A DNA stretch of 64,000 nt, taken from the NCBI RefSeq assembly GCF_014694375.1, contig NZ_JAAUWW010000014.1:42130-106129 (forward strand), read 5' to 3'. Positions 32,805 through 41,460 of the stretch are shown here, in pieces. The stretch is from Vibrio sp. S17_S38. GTDB lineage: Bacteria; Pseudomonadota; Gammaproteobacteria; Enterobacterales; Vibrionaceae. Position 1 is the first letter of the stretch. Every line of letters starts with the position of its first letter. The notes under the pieces are model-generated. The model had not been told where the DNA came from. It did no database searches and saw only the letters and a program-made list of their open reading frames with translations. A program made the position numbers and the translations under genes.

Positions 32805-34358
32805 TTACATTTTCACCCCGTGGGTCGGTGATGTTTGGTCTGAAAATAATACGACTGAACTTAGTGATTTATTGTTTTCTTCCTTAAAGTCTGGTGCCAT
32901 GCTCGCATTGTTGGGGTAGCTTACCCCGGTATATTCCAATGTGCGGTTAGACGCTTTTGCACCGCCACCGCTAACCGGGATAATAAGATCACGCCAGCCA
33001 TTGTGTTCATAATTCGCTAATGTTATTGGACCGCGAATACTGGTGATACGGCTATTGAAGCGCCAATCATCATTGTGGTTTTCAAATATTAACATGGTGC
33101 AACCGCCCGTTCCGCACCAGTTCATCATCGCCAATAACTCGTCTTTACCATCGCCATTTAAGTCATAAGTTAGCCAAATATAACGATTATCCTTTGGATT
33201 GGTGCGATGCATAGCAAAGTAATCTCTCAGTGTTTTATCTATTTTTTCATCAAATTTTTTGCTGGCGATGATGGATGTACTGGTTAAATCGGGCAGAGGC
33301 CCTTGAGTTTTTTTATCCTGACTCTCAATCATGGTGACTTCTGATTGCATGCGATTGAGCTCTAGGCGTTGTCCAAGTGGGTAGATTTGATTGTTGATTT
33401 GTTCTTTATCGGTACTTAATTCAAAACCTCTTATGGTGAACAAGCGTTGCGATACCACTGATTTGTCTTGGTGTTGGGTCATGACAACATGCAGTTGTTG
33501 ACCGTTCGCTTGTTGCCAAAATCCATGTTCGATTAAACTTGGGTTGCCATTTTTATATATATAACGAGTGTTCGCAGTATGGTCCGAATTTAATTCTAAT
33601 TGAGTCGATAGGCCATGTGTATAGCCTTGGCTTTGATAGGTGCCGGTATACGTTACTGAGTCATTTTGGCTGGCCAGTGCCGCGCAACCTTTTAAGTTTG
33701 TATCTGGAGTGTCTAAATTGGCACTCCAGGCAAATAAAGCTCCGCTCATGGTGTCTTGGCAGGTTTCTTTATCGAGGGTTAGAGTGCTCTTCCCAAATTG
33801 ATAGCGGCGCTGAGTTTGGCTGCTGTTGCTTTTATTGATGGCGCTGTTGGTTTGGCTATTATCTATATTCGTTTGGGTGGCCATACCTTTCTCTATCGCG
33901 ATATTCCAGCTTGGTTCATTACCAAAAGCCCGTAATGTTGTATGCGAGATCTGGCATTGATTGCCCATTTCAGGCGATATTTGGTTAAGGTCTGAAACGA
34001 CAAAACGTGCAATATAAGCAGAAGAATTACCCTTGGTTGGCGTTGGTTTTAGTTCACCCAATAACTCTGCATAAAATGAAGTGTGAGAGTCTGCTTTGAG
34101 TTGATTGAGCTGCGCTAAGATACTAGCTGGCAATTCTAGCCAATATTGAGTTTGGCTATTGCAAGGTTGAATCACATAACCATTATCCTTAAAGCTTACT
34201 TCGCCAAACAGAATATAAGGTTGTACCTCAACGGTTTTCACCACAGAAAGTTCGGTCGTTTTTGGCTTAAGTTCTTGTGGTTGGGTTGGGGCTTGACTAG
34301 AACAAGCCACTAAGAAAGAAACCACAACAAAACTCAGTGGGATTGTAAAAGCCTTCAT
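32805..34358 (-). CDS. Large composite outer-membrane-type lipoprotein
   Basis: 517 aa. The signal peptide ends in the lipobox LVAC with Cys19. Four regions can be told apart: about 45-135, a beta-rich segment with a Cys pair (PCNSQTQYW and GNQCQ); about 144-225, with LRAFGNEPSWNIAI and LTLDKETCQDTMSGALF, a pattern found in COG3650-like lipoproteins; about 230-330, an NlpE-like beta segment (TYTGTYQSQG, QLELNSDHT, FTIRGFELS); and about 360-517, with TYDLNGDGKDELLAMM, a calcium-loop-like motif next to CGTGGC. Function is unknown; an envelope sensor or scaffold is a guess. The domain boundaries are by eye. Confidence 0.6.
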   Translation of the reverse strand: MKAFTIPLSFVVVSFLVACSSQAPTQPQELKPKTTELSVVKTVEVQPYILFGEVSFKDNGYVIQPCNSQTQYWLELPASILAQLNQLKADSHTSFYAELLGELKPTPTKGNSSAYIARFVVSDLNQISPEMGNQCQISHTTLRAFGNEPSWNIAIEKGMATQTNIDNSQTNSAINKSNSSQTQRRYQFGKSTLTLDKETCQDTMSGALFAWSANLDTPDTNLKGCAALASQNDSVTYTGTYQSQGYTHGLSTQLELNSDHTANTRYIYKNGNPSLIEHGFWQQANGQQLHVVMTQHQDKSVVSQRLFTIRGFELSTDKEQINNQIYPLGQRLELNRMQSEVTMIESQDKKTQGPLPDLTSTSIIASKKFDEKIDKTLRDYFAMHRTNPKDNRYIWLTYDLNGDGKDELLAMMNWCGTGGCTMLIFENHNDDWRFNSRITSIRGPITLANYEHNGWRDLIIPVSGGGAKASNRTLEYTGVSYPNNASMAPDFKEENNKSLSSVVLFSDQTSPTHGVKM

Positions 34359-34442
34359 GTTACTTTTCCTTGTTGTGAATGAGAGGAATAATACCCGTTA
34401 ATTATTTTGGGTATAGACTGACAATAACGAGTAAGGTTCATT

Positions 34443-34895
34443 ATGGCATATTGGTTATTTAAAACAGAACCAGACACTTTTTCTATCGATACTTTGCAGA
34501 CAAAAAATGTGTCGTGTTGGGAGGGAGTGCGCAATTATCAAGCTCGCAACATGATGAGAGATGAGATTAAACTTGGTGATGAGGTATTAGTTTACCATTC
34601 GTCTTGCAAGCAGATTGGGGTGGCCGGAGTTGCCAAGGTTGTTAAGGAGGCCTATCCCGATTATTTTCAATTTAATGAAGCCAGTGCGTATTTTGATCCA
34701 AAATCTGATTTTAGTAATCCGCGCTGGGTAATGGTGGATATTGAATTTGTGCGAAAATTCGATCGCATTATTAGTTTGAGCCAAATGAAAGCGATGCCAG
34801 AACTGAGTGAAATGCCACTGGTTAAAAGAGGTAATCGATTGTCGATCATGCCCGTTTCTAAAGCTGAATGGTTCGCTATTTTAGGGAAGGAATAA
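34443..34895 (+). CDS. EVE-domain protein
   Basis: 150 aa, a single EVE domain. The N-terminus YWLFKTEPDTFSIDTL, the strand CWEGVRNYQARNMMRDEIKLGDEVLVYHS and the PRWVMVDIEFV segment are the family marks. EVE is related to YTH and ASCH/PUA folds and is thought to bind modified bases in DNA or RNA. The exact role in this stand-alone form is not known. It is convergent with yigL. Confidence 0.93.
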   Translation: MAYWLFKTEPDTFSIDTLQTKNVSCWEGVRNYQARNMMRDEIKLGDEVLVYHSSCKQIGVAGVAKVVKEAYPDYFQFNEASAYFDPKSDFSNPRWVMVDIEFVRKFDRIISLSQMKAMPELSEMPLVKRGNRLSIMPVSKAEWFAILGKE

Positions 34896-34917
34896 AAGAA
34901 AATAATAAAGGGAAAGA

Positions 34918-34940
34918 ATCGCTGATTTAGGATCAGCGAT
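34918..34940. terminator. Hairpin between the EVE gene and yigL
   Basis: Stem ATCGCTGAT / ATCAGCGAT with a 5-base loop. On the minus strand it is followed by a pyrimidine-rich stretch, so it may end yigL transcription; the plus-strand tail is poor in T. Confidence 0.5.
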
Positions 34941-34958
34941 GTCTATTTGAAATAAAAA

Positions 34959-35783
34959 CTACAGTAAGTGGTCTTCTAAATAATGTGCGACTGCTTCATC
35001 GATACAGCAACCAATGACTTCGTTATTTGGCAGAGCCAGTTTCACTTTTTCATGTGCTGTTTCCATGACTAAACCTTTATGCGCGGCTAATAGCATTTCT
35101 ACATCATTCATTCCATCACCAAAAGCAATGCAATTCTCTAGCTCTTTACCGAGAGTTTGAGCGACAGCTTGCAATGCATCACCTTTAGATACATTAAGCG
35201 CCATCATTTCTAAGCACCAAGGTGTTGAGAACGCGATACTTAAACGGTCACCATATTGCGCTTTCAGATCCGCTTCATATTTCGATAGATGTTCATGATC
35301 TGGATGAGTGAAGAATAGTTTAGCTATATCTTCCGTAGGCGCGTTGTTGTCATCAAATAGTTGGTAATTGAATCCAGATTCTTGATGATGTTGGCTGAGT
35401 TTTAAGTCTTCTTTATTGGTGAGCCAATCATTGCTGCGATAAATATGGATGCTGTTGGTTGGATCTTGCTTGATGATATTCACAATTGGTTGAATCAGGT
35501 CAGGTTCAATGTTTTTGCTATAAAATAATTCATTGTCTGGCGTATGAACACGTGCGCCGTTTGAGGTGATCATATAAGCCGGAATGCCCGCGATTTCACG
35601 AAAACTTTCTACATCCACATGATGACGGCCTGTAGCAAAGATAAAAGTAAAGCCTTGTTGGTGCAGCTTTTTCAGTGTTTGTTTGGTGAAGTCACCCAAG
35701 GTGTGATCGGGTAAGAGTAGTGTGCCATCTAGATCTGAGGCCACAATGTGGTAAGGATGAACCGGTTGCGAAGAATTTGACAT
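34959..35783 (-). CDS. yigL: HAD-superfamily (Cof-type) phosphatase YigL
   Basis: 274 aa from the ATG at 35783, which has GAGG five bases upstream; an in-frame ATG at 35837 would add 18 unconserved residues. HAD motif I is ASDLDGTLL, motif II is ATGRHH, motif III includes VSKGDAL, and motif IV is AFGDGMNDVEML. A C2-type cap lies in the middle. E. coli YigL dephosphorylates pyridoxal phosphate and sugar phosphates. Position next to pldB supports the name. Confidence 0.88.
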   Translation of the reverse strand: MSNSSQPVHPYHIVASDLDGTLLLPDHTLGDFTKQTLKKLHQQGFTFIFATGRHHVDVESFREIAGIPAYMITSNGARVHTPDNELFYSKNIEPDLIQPIVNIIKQDPTNSIHIYRSNDWLTNKEDLKLSQHHQESGFNYQLFDDNNAPTEDIAKLFFTHPDHEHLSKYEADLKAQYGDRLSIAFSTPWCLEMMALNVSKGDALQAVAQTLGKELENCIAFGDGMNDVEMLLAAHKGLVMETAHEKVKLALPNNEVIGCCIDEAVAHYLEDHLL

Positions 35784-35897
35784 ATGACCTCTATTATTAA
35801 TCAATTTATAAACTTTTATGCGTGAATGTTTAATCAAGTTAGTGCGATTTAAACCGTTAGTGTACGTGAATTAAAGCGGAAGAAAGAGGGTAAACTT

Positions 35898-36893
35898 TTA
35901 TTTCTTCTTTTCCGCTTTAAGGAATTCTAAAGTAGCCGTTAATGCTTGATTGCGTAGTGCATCGGTTTCAAAAAAGATCTCATGCCGCGCTCCTTTTATT
36001 TCCACCAGTTGGGCTAAATTAGGTGTATGTTGATTGATTTTTTTTACAAAACGATACTGAGCGGGGTTATCGACAACGACATCTTCTGTGGCTTGCAATA
36101 ATAATACTGGGATGTCTATCTTATTAGCTTGCTGATGACATAAGCGCGCACTGGTAAGGGATTGATTCACCCAATGACTACTTGGTCCACCGAGCTGAAT
36201 TCCGGGGATACTGTCATACAGTTCACGAAACCACTGATAACGAATTGGGCTATGAGTGAGCGCATTAACAGAGAAAGGTTTGACGTAGTAGCCTTTTTTT
36301 CCAGGTAAATACGAAAGTGGATTTCGAAAGGCCATCCAACGAGTTAGAGGTCTTGATAGCCAACGTAAATACCAAGGCATGTGGATACCCACCATCGGCG
36401 CACTTAACACCACACGATCAAATCCATGTTGGGGGTAGGTTTGTAAGTAACGAGTGCCAATCGCTCCTCCCATTGAGTGAGCAATTAAAAATTTACTTTT
36501 ATACGAGGAAAGATCAAAGTGCTTAAGAATATGATGGAAATCTTTAATGTAGTAATCGAAGTGTTCGACATAACCAACATGAGGATCGGGCGTACTGCGA
36601 TCAGATAAACCTTGACCACGGTGATCATAAGAGTAGATATCATAACCTTGTTGGAATAAATCGTAGAATAATTCTTGGTATTTGCACACACTTTCAATTC
36701 GTCCATTGACCACCACAATGGCTTTGGTGTTTTCAGGGTGAGTGAAAGAGACCCAGTACAGTTTTTTCCCTTCTTGGCCTTCAATGGTCCCTTCTTTTTT
36801 TGTGTTCCAAAAAGGGGTTAATGTACTTATTGAAAATGCTAATAAGTTCTCTTCTTGACTAAAAGACGGATATTGATGACTTGGGAGGCTCAT
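35898..36893 (-). CDS. pldB: Lysophospholipase L2 PldB
   Basis: 331 aa. An alpha/beta hydrolase with oxyanion segment VVVNGRIESVCKYQEL, DHRGQGLSDR and the nucleophile elbow AHSMGG; the acid and histidine are likely in QATEDVVVDN and GARHEIFFE. PldB hydrolyses lysophospholipids at the inner membrane. The pldB-yigL pair is the same as in E. coli. There are 114 bases between the two genes. Confidence 0.9.
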   Translation of the reverse strand: MSLPSHQYPSFSQEENLLAFSISTLTPFWNTKKEGTIEGQEGKKLYWVSFTHPENTKAIVVVNGRIESVCKYQELFYDLFQQGYDIYSYDHRGQGLSDRSTPDPHVGYVEHFDYYIKDFHHILKHFDLSSYKSKFLIAHSMGGAIGTRYLQTYPQHGFDRVVLSAPMVGIHMPWYLRWLSRPLTRWMAFRNPLSYLPGKKGYYVKPFSVNALTHSPIRYQWFRELYDSIPGIQLGGPSSHWVNQSLTSARLCHQQANKIDIPVLLLQATEDVVVDNPAQYRFVKKINQHTPNLAQLVEIKGARHEIFFETDALRNQALTATLEFLKAEKKK

Positions 36894-37101
36894 GATGATT
36901 CCGAATTGATAATATTGCCGTTAATAGCCATAAACTATGCCATTAATTGCGCATGATCCGTAGTGTTTTTTGGAGTGAACTAAAAGCTTAGTTCATCTTT
37001 ATATTGAACCTTCGTTGGCTTGTTTGGTCTTTTAAAGAGATCTTATCGAAGATATAGAGGTCTATAATAATTGTGAGTTTAAAGCGTGATTGGAGGAAAT
37101 A

Positions 37102-38112
37102 TTGAAATTAAGTGCATATTTTAGCATTGGTGCGTTGATCTTTAGTACGGTGGTGTCAGCAAAAGAAGTAAGGAAATATCATTATACTGACGGCCATTTG
37201 CATTATGTAGATTTCTTTCAAGAAACGGAAGGAATGAAGAAATTGTTGATGGATATGGATAATAACCATGTTGACCATGCGATGATTTCAGGGATCAGTG
37301 TGGTGAAAAAATGGGATAAAGATGAACCGCAGAGACCACCATATTACATGGGAGATGATGCGAACGTTTATTGGTATAGCGCAACCGATGTATTAGTGGC
37401 TAAAGCCGTTCAGAAATTACCGAAAAGCCAACAAGATCGTTTTCATCCTTTCATCACCGGATTTAATCCAACCGATCTTAACGCGGCTGAACATATTGAA
37501 CGTATGTTGGAGTGGGATCCTAATTTTTGGCAAGGTATTGGCGAAGTCTTTGCTCGTCACGATGATTTAAGTGCATTAACTTACGGGGAATCGGCAACCG
37601 CAGATCATCCAGCAATGATGAAAGTGTATCGTTTAGCGGCCAAGCATCATTTACCTGTGATGATTCATTCCAATATCACTTCAACCCGAGTTAAAGAACC
37701 TATTTATTTAAGTGAAATGGAAACGGCGGTTAAACAAAACCCGAAAACGACCTTTATTTGGGCGCATGCTGGAACAAGTGCTTCGATTAATCGTCGGATC
37801 CATCTGAAATTTTTATACTCCGAAGTCAGTCGAATGTTGAAGGCATACCCTAACTTGTATATCGACATGTCATGGAGTTTATTGGATGACTATTTATTAA
37901 ATGAAGATAAGTCACCGAATAATAAATGGTTAGAATTGGTTGAGCGTTATCCAGACCGATTTTTCATTGGATCGGATGTGGTGGGTAAATTTGATTCTTT
38001 AGGGCGCATTTTACAAGAGTTCAATGGATTCTTAGACGCGCTCCCTGAAGCTGTTGCTAAAAAAGTGGCTCGAGATAATTTCTTAAACTTATTACCTAGG
38101 CGTCACGATTAA
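37102..38112 (+). CDS. Exported amidohydrolase-family protein (ACMSD-like)
   Basis: 336 aa if started at the TTG at 37102, which lies five bases after a strong GGAGG; the next upstream TTG overlaps that site and is less likely. A signal peptide (KLSAYFSIGALIFSTVVSA) suggests export, unusual for this superfamily. Metal-binding motifs of the TIM-barrel amidohydrolase_2 group can be seen: DGHLHYVD, a mid-protein IHSN, and FIWAHAGTS, followed by GSDVVG. The substrate is unknown. Its last 17 bases overlap the convergent DUF2500 gene. Confidence 0.8.
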   Translation: MKLSAYFSIGALIFSTVVSAKEVRKYHYTDGHLHYVDFFQETEGMKKLLMDMDNNHVDHAMISGISVVKKWDKDEPQRPPYYMGDDANVYWYSATDVLVAKAVQKLPKSQQDRFHPFITGFNPTDLNAAEHIERMLEWDPNFWQGIGEVFARHDDLSALTYGESATADHPAMMKVYRLAAKHHLPVMIHSNITSTRVKEPIYLSEMETAVKQNPKTTFIWAHAGTSASINRRIHLKFLYSEVSRMLKAYPNLYIDMSWSLLDDYLLNEDKSPNNKWLELVERYPDRFFIGSDVVGKFDSLGRILQEFNGFLDALPEAVAKKVARDNFLNLLPRRHD

Positions 38113-38437
38113 TCGTTTTAGCAAAGTGCATGAATTTAGTACCACGATACGTTAGCACGCCTTTATCCCCAGGGCTTAACGCGTGGTAATAATGTATGCC
38201 AATCTTAAATTCTCGTTTAGGGCCGATTGGTTTTTTTTGCACATAAATCCAATACTCTTGGTCTTCTTCACCTGGTTGTGCATTTGGAATATCAATGGCT
38301 TGTTTGTCTAATACCACCACTTGAACTTGCTGCTCTTTAGCGTTTGTTCCTAGTGTGTGCTTCTGATGGAATGAAGAATAGGTAATAAAAGAGACAATAA
38401 TCAGTAACAGCAAACATAAGAGTAAAGTGATAGGCAT
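38096..38437 (-). CDS. DUF2500 family membrane protein (YhhM-like)
   Basis: 113 aa. One N-terminal membrane helix (about 3-21) followed by a soluble domain with VQVVVLDKQAI, YWIYVQ and SPGDKGVLTYRGTKFMHF, matching DUF2500. Function unknown. E. coli yhhM lies near yhhN, yhhL and rsmD, and homologues of those genes are also near here, which supports the assignment. It overlaps the convergent amidohydrolase gene by 17 bases. Confidence 0.82.
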   Translation of the reverse strand: MPITLLLCLLLLIIVSFITYSSFHQKHTLGTNAKEQQVQVVVLDKQAIDIPNAQPGEEDQEYWIYVQKKPIGPKREFKIGIHYYHALSPGDKGVLTYRGTKFMHFAKTINRDA

Positions 38438-38608
38438 TATAAATATCCTGATTAAAATTAGGATGTTAGTGTATCTATTTGTAGATGATCATGATGAAAA
38501 TGTATCGTAAATTCGTGATCTAGGTTGTTTTTAATAAGAAATTTCCATCTGTTGGCATTACTTTGCAGTAAGCTATTTAGACAGTTAAGGGCAAATAAGG
38601 AGGGGACG

Positions 38609-38980
38609 GTGTCAGATATTGAAAAAGTAGTCTCTTGTACTCGGCGTTTAGAGCGCCTACTTAGAGAGAAGTACTATGCTCAAGGCCAAGGGTTAATGGA
38701 ATTAGCTCAGAGCTGCGAGCAACGTTTACCTCATGCAATTATTAAGAAAATACATCACATTGCTGATATTCGTCAAAAAGTTGTCCATGACGATGACTAC
38801 CAATTAGATGATCCCATTGCTTTTGAACGAATGTGTATTGAATGCGAAAAAGAGTTGACCCCGAGAAGTGGGAGATTTATTTGGGGGGTTGCGATTCTTT
38901 TGGTTTTAGCTATGACGATAGGTGCAGTTGTATTTTATAACATTCATTGGGATGTTATTGAGCCACATTTACCTCGTTGA
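38609..38980 (+). CDS. Small DUF4145-like protein with C-terminal membrane anchor
   Basis: 123 aa from a GTG that follows AAGGAGGGG at suitable distance; upstream codons to 38525 lack a ribosome-binding site. Residues 1-95 form a helical domain with KVVSCTRRLERLLREKYYAQGQGLMELA and HIADIRQKVVHDDDYQL, resembling DUF4145 (HEPN-like) proteins. A membrane helix follows at about 95-115 (IWGVAILLVLAMTIGAVVFY). Function unknown. The RxxVVH-type segment is reminiscent of HEPN folds, but I would not claim nuclease activity. Confidence 0.75.
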   Translation: MSDIEKVVSCTRRLERLLREKYYAQGQGLMELAQSCEQRLPHAIIKKIHHIADIRQKVVHDDDYQLDDPIAFERMCIECEKELTPRSGRFIWGVAILLVLAMTIGAVVFYNIHWDVIEPHLPR

Positions 38981-39003
38981 AGAGATTTGAATGCTAGATA
39001 AAC

Positions 39004-39030
39004 AAAAGGACGCTTGAGAGCGTCCTTTTT
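39004..39030. terminator. Bidirectional terminator at 39.0 kb
   Basis: Perfect 11-bp stem AAAAGGACGCT / AGCGTCCTTTT with a 4-base loop and T tract. It ends the DUF4145-like gene on the plus strand and can end the small peptide gene at 39045-39122 on the minus strand. Confidence 0.88.
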
Positions 39031-39044
39031 GTTTGTCTGTCAGA

Positions 39045-39122
39045 TTAAGAAATCATCGGTAATGTCATTAAACCAACCATTACTGCGATCATTACTAATC
39101 CTTGTTTTTGTGATGTTGTCAT
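39045..39122 (-). CDS. 25-residue membrane peptide (YnhF-like)
   Basis: A very short minus-strand gene encoding MTTSQKQGLVMIAVMVG followed by LMTLPMIS. It has an AAGGA site 8-9 bases before the ATG and a terminator just past its stop. The product is one hydrophobic helix with a short polar N-terminus, resembling the tiny YnhF-family membrane proteins of gammaproteobacteria. The function of that family is unknown. The good ribosome-binding site and isolated position argue against chance. Confidence 0.6.
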   Translation of the reverse strand: MTTSQKQGLVMIAVMVGLMTLPMIS

Positions 39123-39777
39123 TATGCAAATTCCTTCGGTTGGTTAGCTTTAGAACAACTATACCAATAAAATTGCTGTTGGTATAGATCTATTTGATAA
39201 AGGCTTAAAAATATAAGTTTAATGTCATGGTTTTATCTATATTAAGTCATTCAGTGGTTATTGATTTTAATGTGGAATGATAAGTTTCATTTATGGTGCT
39301 TTGTGTTTTGTTGTAAGTTATTGTTTTATAATTATTTTGTTTTATTTTTTTTTGGTTGTTATTGTTTTCTCTATTATATTGAGTCATTTTAGCTGTAGGG
39401 GCTTTGAGGTGGTGTTATCTAACGTTTTTTCATTTTTACTTTTTGGCTTGTTGTTTTTGTATACATGTTCACTCATTTTTCATACTCAACTTGTGTGATC
39501 TAGTCGTGTTTTTTAGTTTTAATTTTTTGTTGTTGTTTTTTATTGTTCACTATTTTGTTTGACATTAACTTAAATCATTGTTTTATAGTGATTTAAATTA
39601 TCCATTTTATTTATAATGTTTATTTTAGGTCTGGTTTTAGTGGTTTTGATCCCATAAGGGCTCCTATGGTGGTTTTACAGGTAAATACGTCCATGTTTGG
39701 GTGGAGTTGTTTTTAATCTTTACCTTCTAAAGGTGTCTCTTTACACTGAGTTCATTATTTTTAAGCTTGGAGGTCAC
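39123..39777. other. Long T-rich intergenic region before yhhN
   Basis: 655 bases with no firm gene. The plus strand is strongly T-rich between 39270 and 39650. A 73-codon frame (39277-39498) encodes only hydrophobic residues, as expected from T-rich DNA, and lacks a ribosome-binding site. Small hairpins occur at 39652-39668 (CCATA-AGG / CC-TATGG) and near 39722-39734. The last 120 bases may be the leader of yhhN. No known riboswitch motif is recognised. Confidence 0.5.
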
Positions 39778-40404
39778 ATGAGCTATTGGTTAACAATGGG
39801 TTTATTGACGATATTCATGTGTATTGGTATTAAGAAAGAGTCTGCTACGGCTCTAAAATTTTTAAAACCTGCTTCCTTGGTGGTTTTGCTCTTATCTGCC
39901 TTCTTATTTACCACGACTCCCCATTCTTTATCTTATTTCGCATTATTGTGTGGTTTAGCTTTGTCTTTGTTTGCACAAATAAAAGAAGCGTCTGGTAATC
40001 AAAATAAAAGATGGCAGTTGATATGCTTTGCATTGGTATCTCTTTGTTATAGCGTGATGTTCTGGATTCAGGTTGATAAGGTGAGTTGGGTCGTGCCTGT
40101 CATCTTGCTAGCTTTTTCTATTGTCTTATTTTTTTTATTACTTCCTCTATTCGATGGCTTTGTCATTCCGGCTGCGGTGATTGGCATTATTGTATGGCAG
40201 TTATCTTGGGCAGCTGGTGAAGTGTGGAATCAGCACCATGCTTGGTCTAATTTTATCGGATTCATTGGGAGTCTGTTTCTCGCGCTTTCTGCTTTAATTT
40301 GGGTCATCCATCATTTTAAGAGTTCTTTTCGATATTCTAATTATTTGTTCTTAGTTACCTACTTTGCTTCTCAAACGTTCATTACCAGTTCTATTATTTT
40401 TTAA
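39778..40404 (+). CDS. YhhN/TMEM86 family membrane protein (lysoplasmalogenase-like)
   Basis: 208 aa from the ATG at 39778, preceded by GGAGG. Seven to eight membrane helices are expected. The N-terminal KFLKPASLVVLLLSAFL is the family motif (KPxxx near the first helices), and the C-terminal SNYLFLVTYFASQTFI fits the end of YhhN proteins. Eukaryotic TMEM86B cleaves lysoplasmalogen; activity in bacteria is less certain. The neighbourhood (yhhL, rsmD, ftsY) mirrors that in E. coli. Confidence 0.85.
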   Translation: MSYWLTMGLLTIFMCIGIKKESATALKFLKPASLVVLLLSAFLFTTTPHSLSYFALLCGLALSLFAQIKEASGNQNKRWQLICFALVSLCYSVMFWIQVDKVSWVVPVILLAFSIVLFFLLLPLFDGFVIPAAVIGIIVWQLSWAAGEVWNQHHAWSNFIGFIGSLFLALSALIWVIHHFKSSFRYSNYLFLVTYFASQTFITSSIIF

Positions 40405-40457
40405 TGAGTATGGTCTGATGACATGTATTTATCTGATGTGATGCCTTAAGGAGAACA

Positions 40458-41042
40458 ATGGAAATCATCTCTGCCGCAGTAATGTTATTTTTAATTATGG
40501 ACCCACTGGGGAATTTACCCGTGGTGCTGTCGATTTTAAAACATTTGGATCCTAAACGACGTCGAAAAGTGCTGGTGCGAGAGTTATTTTTTGCATTAGG
40601 TATTTTGTTGCTTTTCTTGTTTGCTGGAAAATCTATTTTAGGTTTTTTACATGTTCAACAAGAAACCTTGAGCATTTCTGGTGGATTGATTTTGTTCATC
40701 ATTGCGATAAGAATGATTTTTCCACAACCTGGAGGTGTGGTGGGGTTAGCGGCGGGTGAAGAACCTTTCTTTGTACCTTTAGCAGTTCCTATGATTGCTG
40801 GACCGTCAGTGATAGCCTCATTGTTATTGTTATCAAGTAAAGCGCCTGATCAGATGTTGGATTGGTCTTTGGCGGTATTATTGGCTTGGGCGGCGACATC
40901 GGCTATTTTGATGTTCTATAGTTTCTTCCATCGTGTATTAGGGGAAAGAGGCCTGAAAGCGATAGAGCGTTTGATGGGATTATTGTTAGTTATGATGTCG
41001 ACTCAAATGTTCTTAGATGGATTAAAGAAATTTCTAGAGTAG
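40458..41042 (+). CDS. yhgN: MarC-family membrane protein (YhgN-like)
   Basis: 194 aa with six membrane helices. The family motif FLIMDPLGNLPVVLSIL near the N-terminus and VPLAVPMIAGPSVIASLLLLSS in the middle are clear. MarC/UPF0056 proteins are of unknown function despite an old annotation as antibiotic-resistance proteins. It follows yhhN by 53 bases with AAGGAG upstream, so the two may be cotranscribed. Confidence 0.85.
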   Translation: MEIISAAVMLFLIMDPLGNLPVVLSILKHLDPKRRRKVLVRELFFALGILLLFLFAGKSILGFLHVQQETLSISGGLILFIIAIRMIFPQPGGVVGLAAGEEPFFVPLAVPMIAGPSVIASLLLLSSKAPDQMLDWSLAVLLAWAATSAILMFYSFFHRVLGERGLKAIERLMGLLLVMMSTQMFLDGLKKFLE

Positions 41043-41067
41043 CGTTATTTATAACCGAACATATAGA

Positions 41068-41096
41068 AAGCCGTATCGAAACTGGATACGGCTTTG
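41068..41096 (+). terminator. Terminator after the MarC-family gene
   Basis: Perfect 10-bp stem AAGCCGTATC / GATACGGCTT with a 7-base loop, followed by TTGTTGTTTTT-like sequence. Confidence 0.8.
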
Positions 41097-41184
41097 TTGT
41101 TTTTGGTTTGGCAAAAATTACGATGTTAAAAGAACGTTGGGATAGAAATGGCGTGAAGCTAAAGTGCTTTTAGATAATCCCCAG

Positions 41185-41457
41185 TTATTTTAAATATTTA
41201 TTTTTAATATCGATTAGCGCAAAAGTGCCAAAAATAAAGATCGATATTTTTTCCCAACGTGTCAGTTGAACCTCTTTTCCTAAGGCGTCACCAGAAAAGA
41301 GCAAGCTTTGTAGACCATGCATAAAAATAGTAAATATCGCCATTACGTTCAATGCAATGTGAGCAACACCGGGGAAAGGTCGAATGACATTAATAATAAA
41401 TACAGCCCACACGACCAGCATGAATAGCTTAGCAAAAAGAGTGAATATAGTTTTCAT
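41185..41457 (-). CDS. DUF1145 family membrane protein (YhhL-like)
   Basis: 90 aa with three short hydrophobic segments. LFMLVVWAVFIINVIRPFPGVAHIALNVMAIFTIFMHGLQ is typical of DUF1145. Function unknown. It starts 3 bases after rsmD ends, matching the E. coli order rsmD-yhhL, and is probably translated from the same mRNA. Confidence 0.85.
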   Translation of the reverse strand: MKTIFTLFAKLFMLVVWAVFIINVIRPFPGVAHIALNVMAIFTIFMHGLQSLLFSGDALGKEVQLTRWEKISIFIFGTFALIDIKNKYLK

Positions 41458-41460
41458 AAC

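Noticed and set aside
39277..39498. 73-codon frame encoding a very hydrophobic peptide
   Set aside because: The residues (F, L, V, I, C, Y) are what T-rich DNA gives in any open frame, and no ribosome-binding site precedes it.
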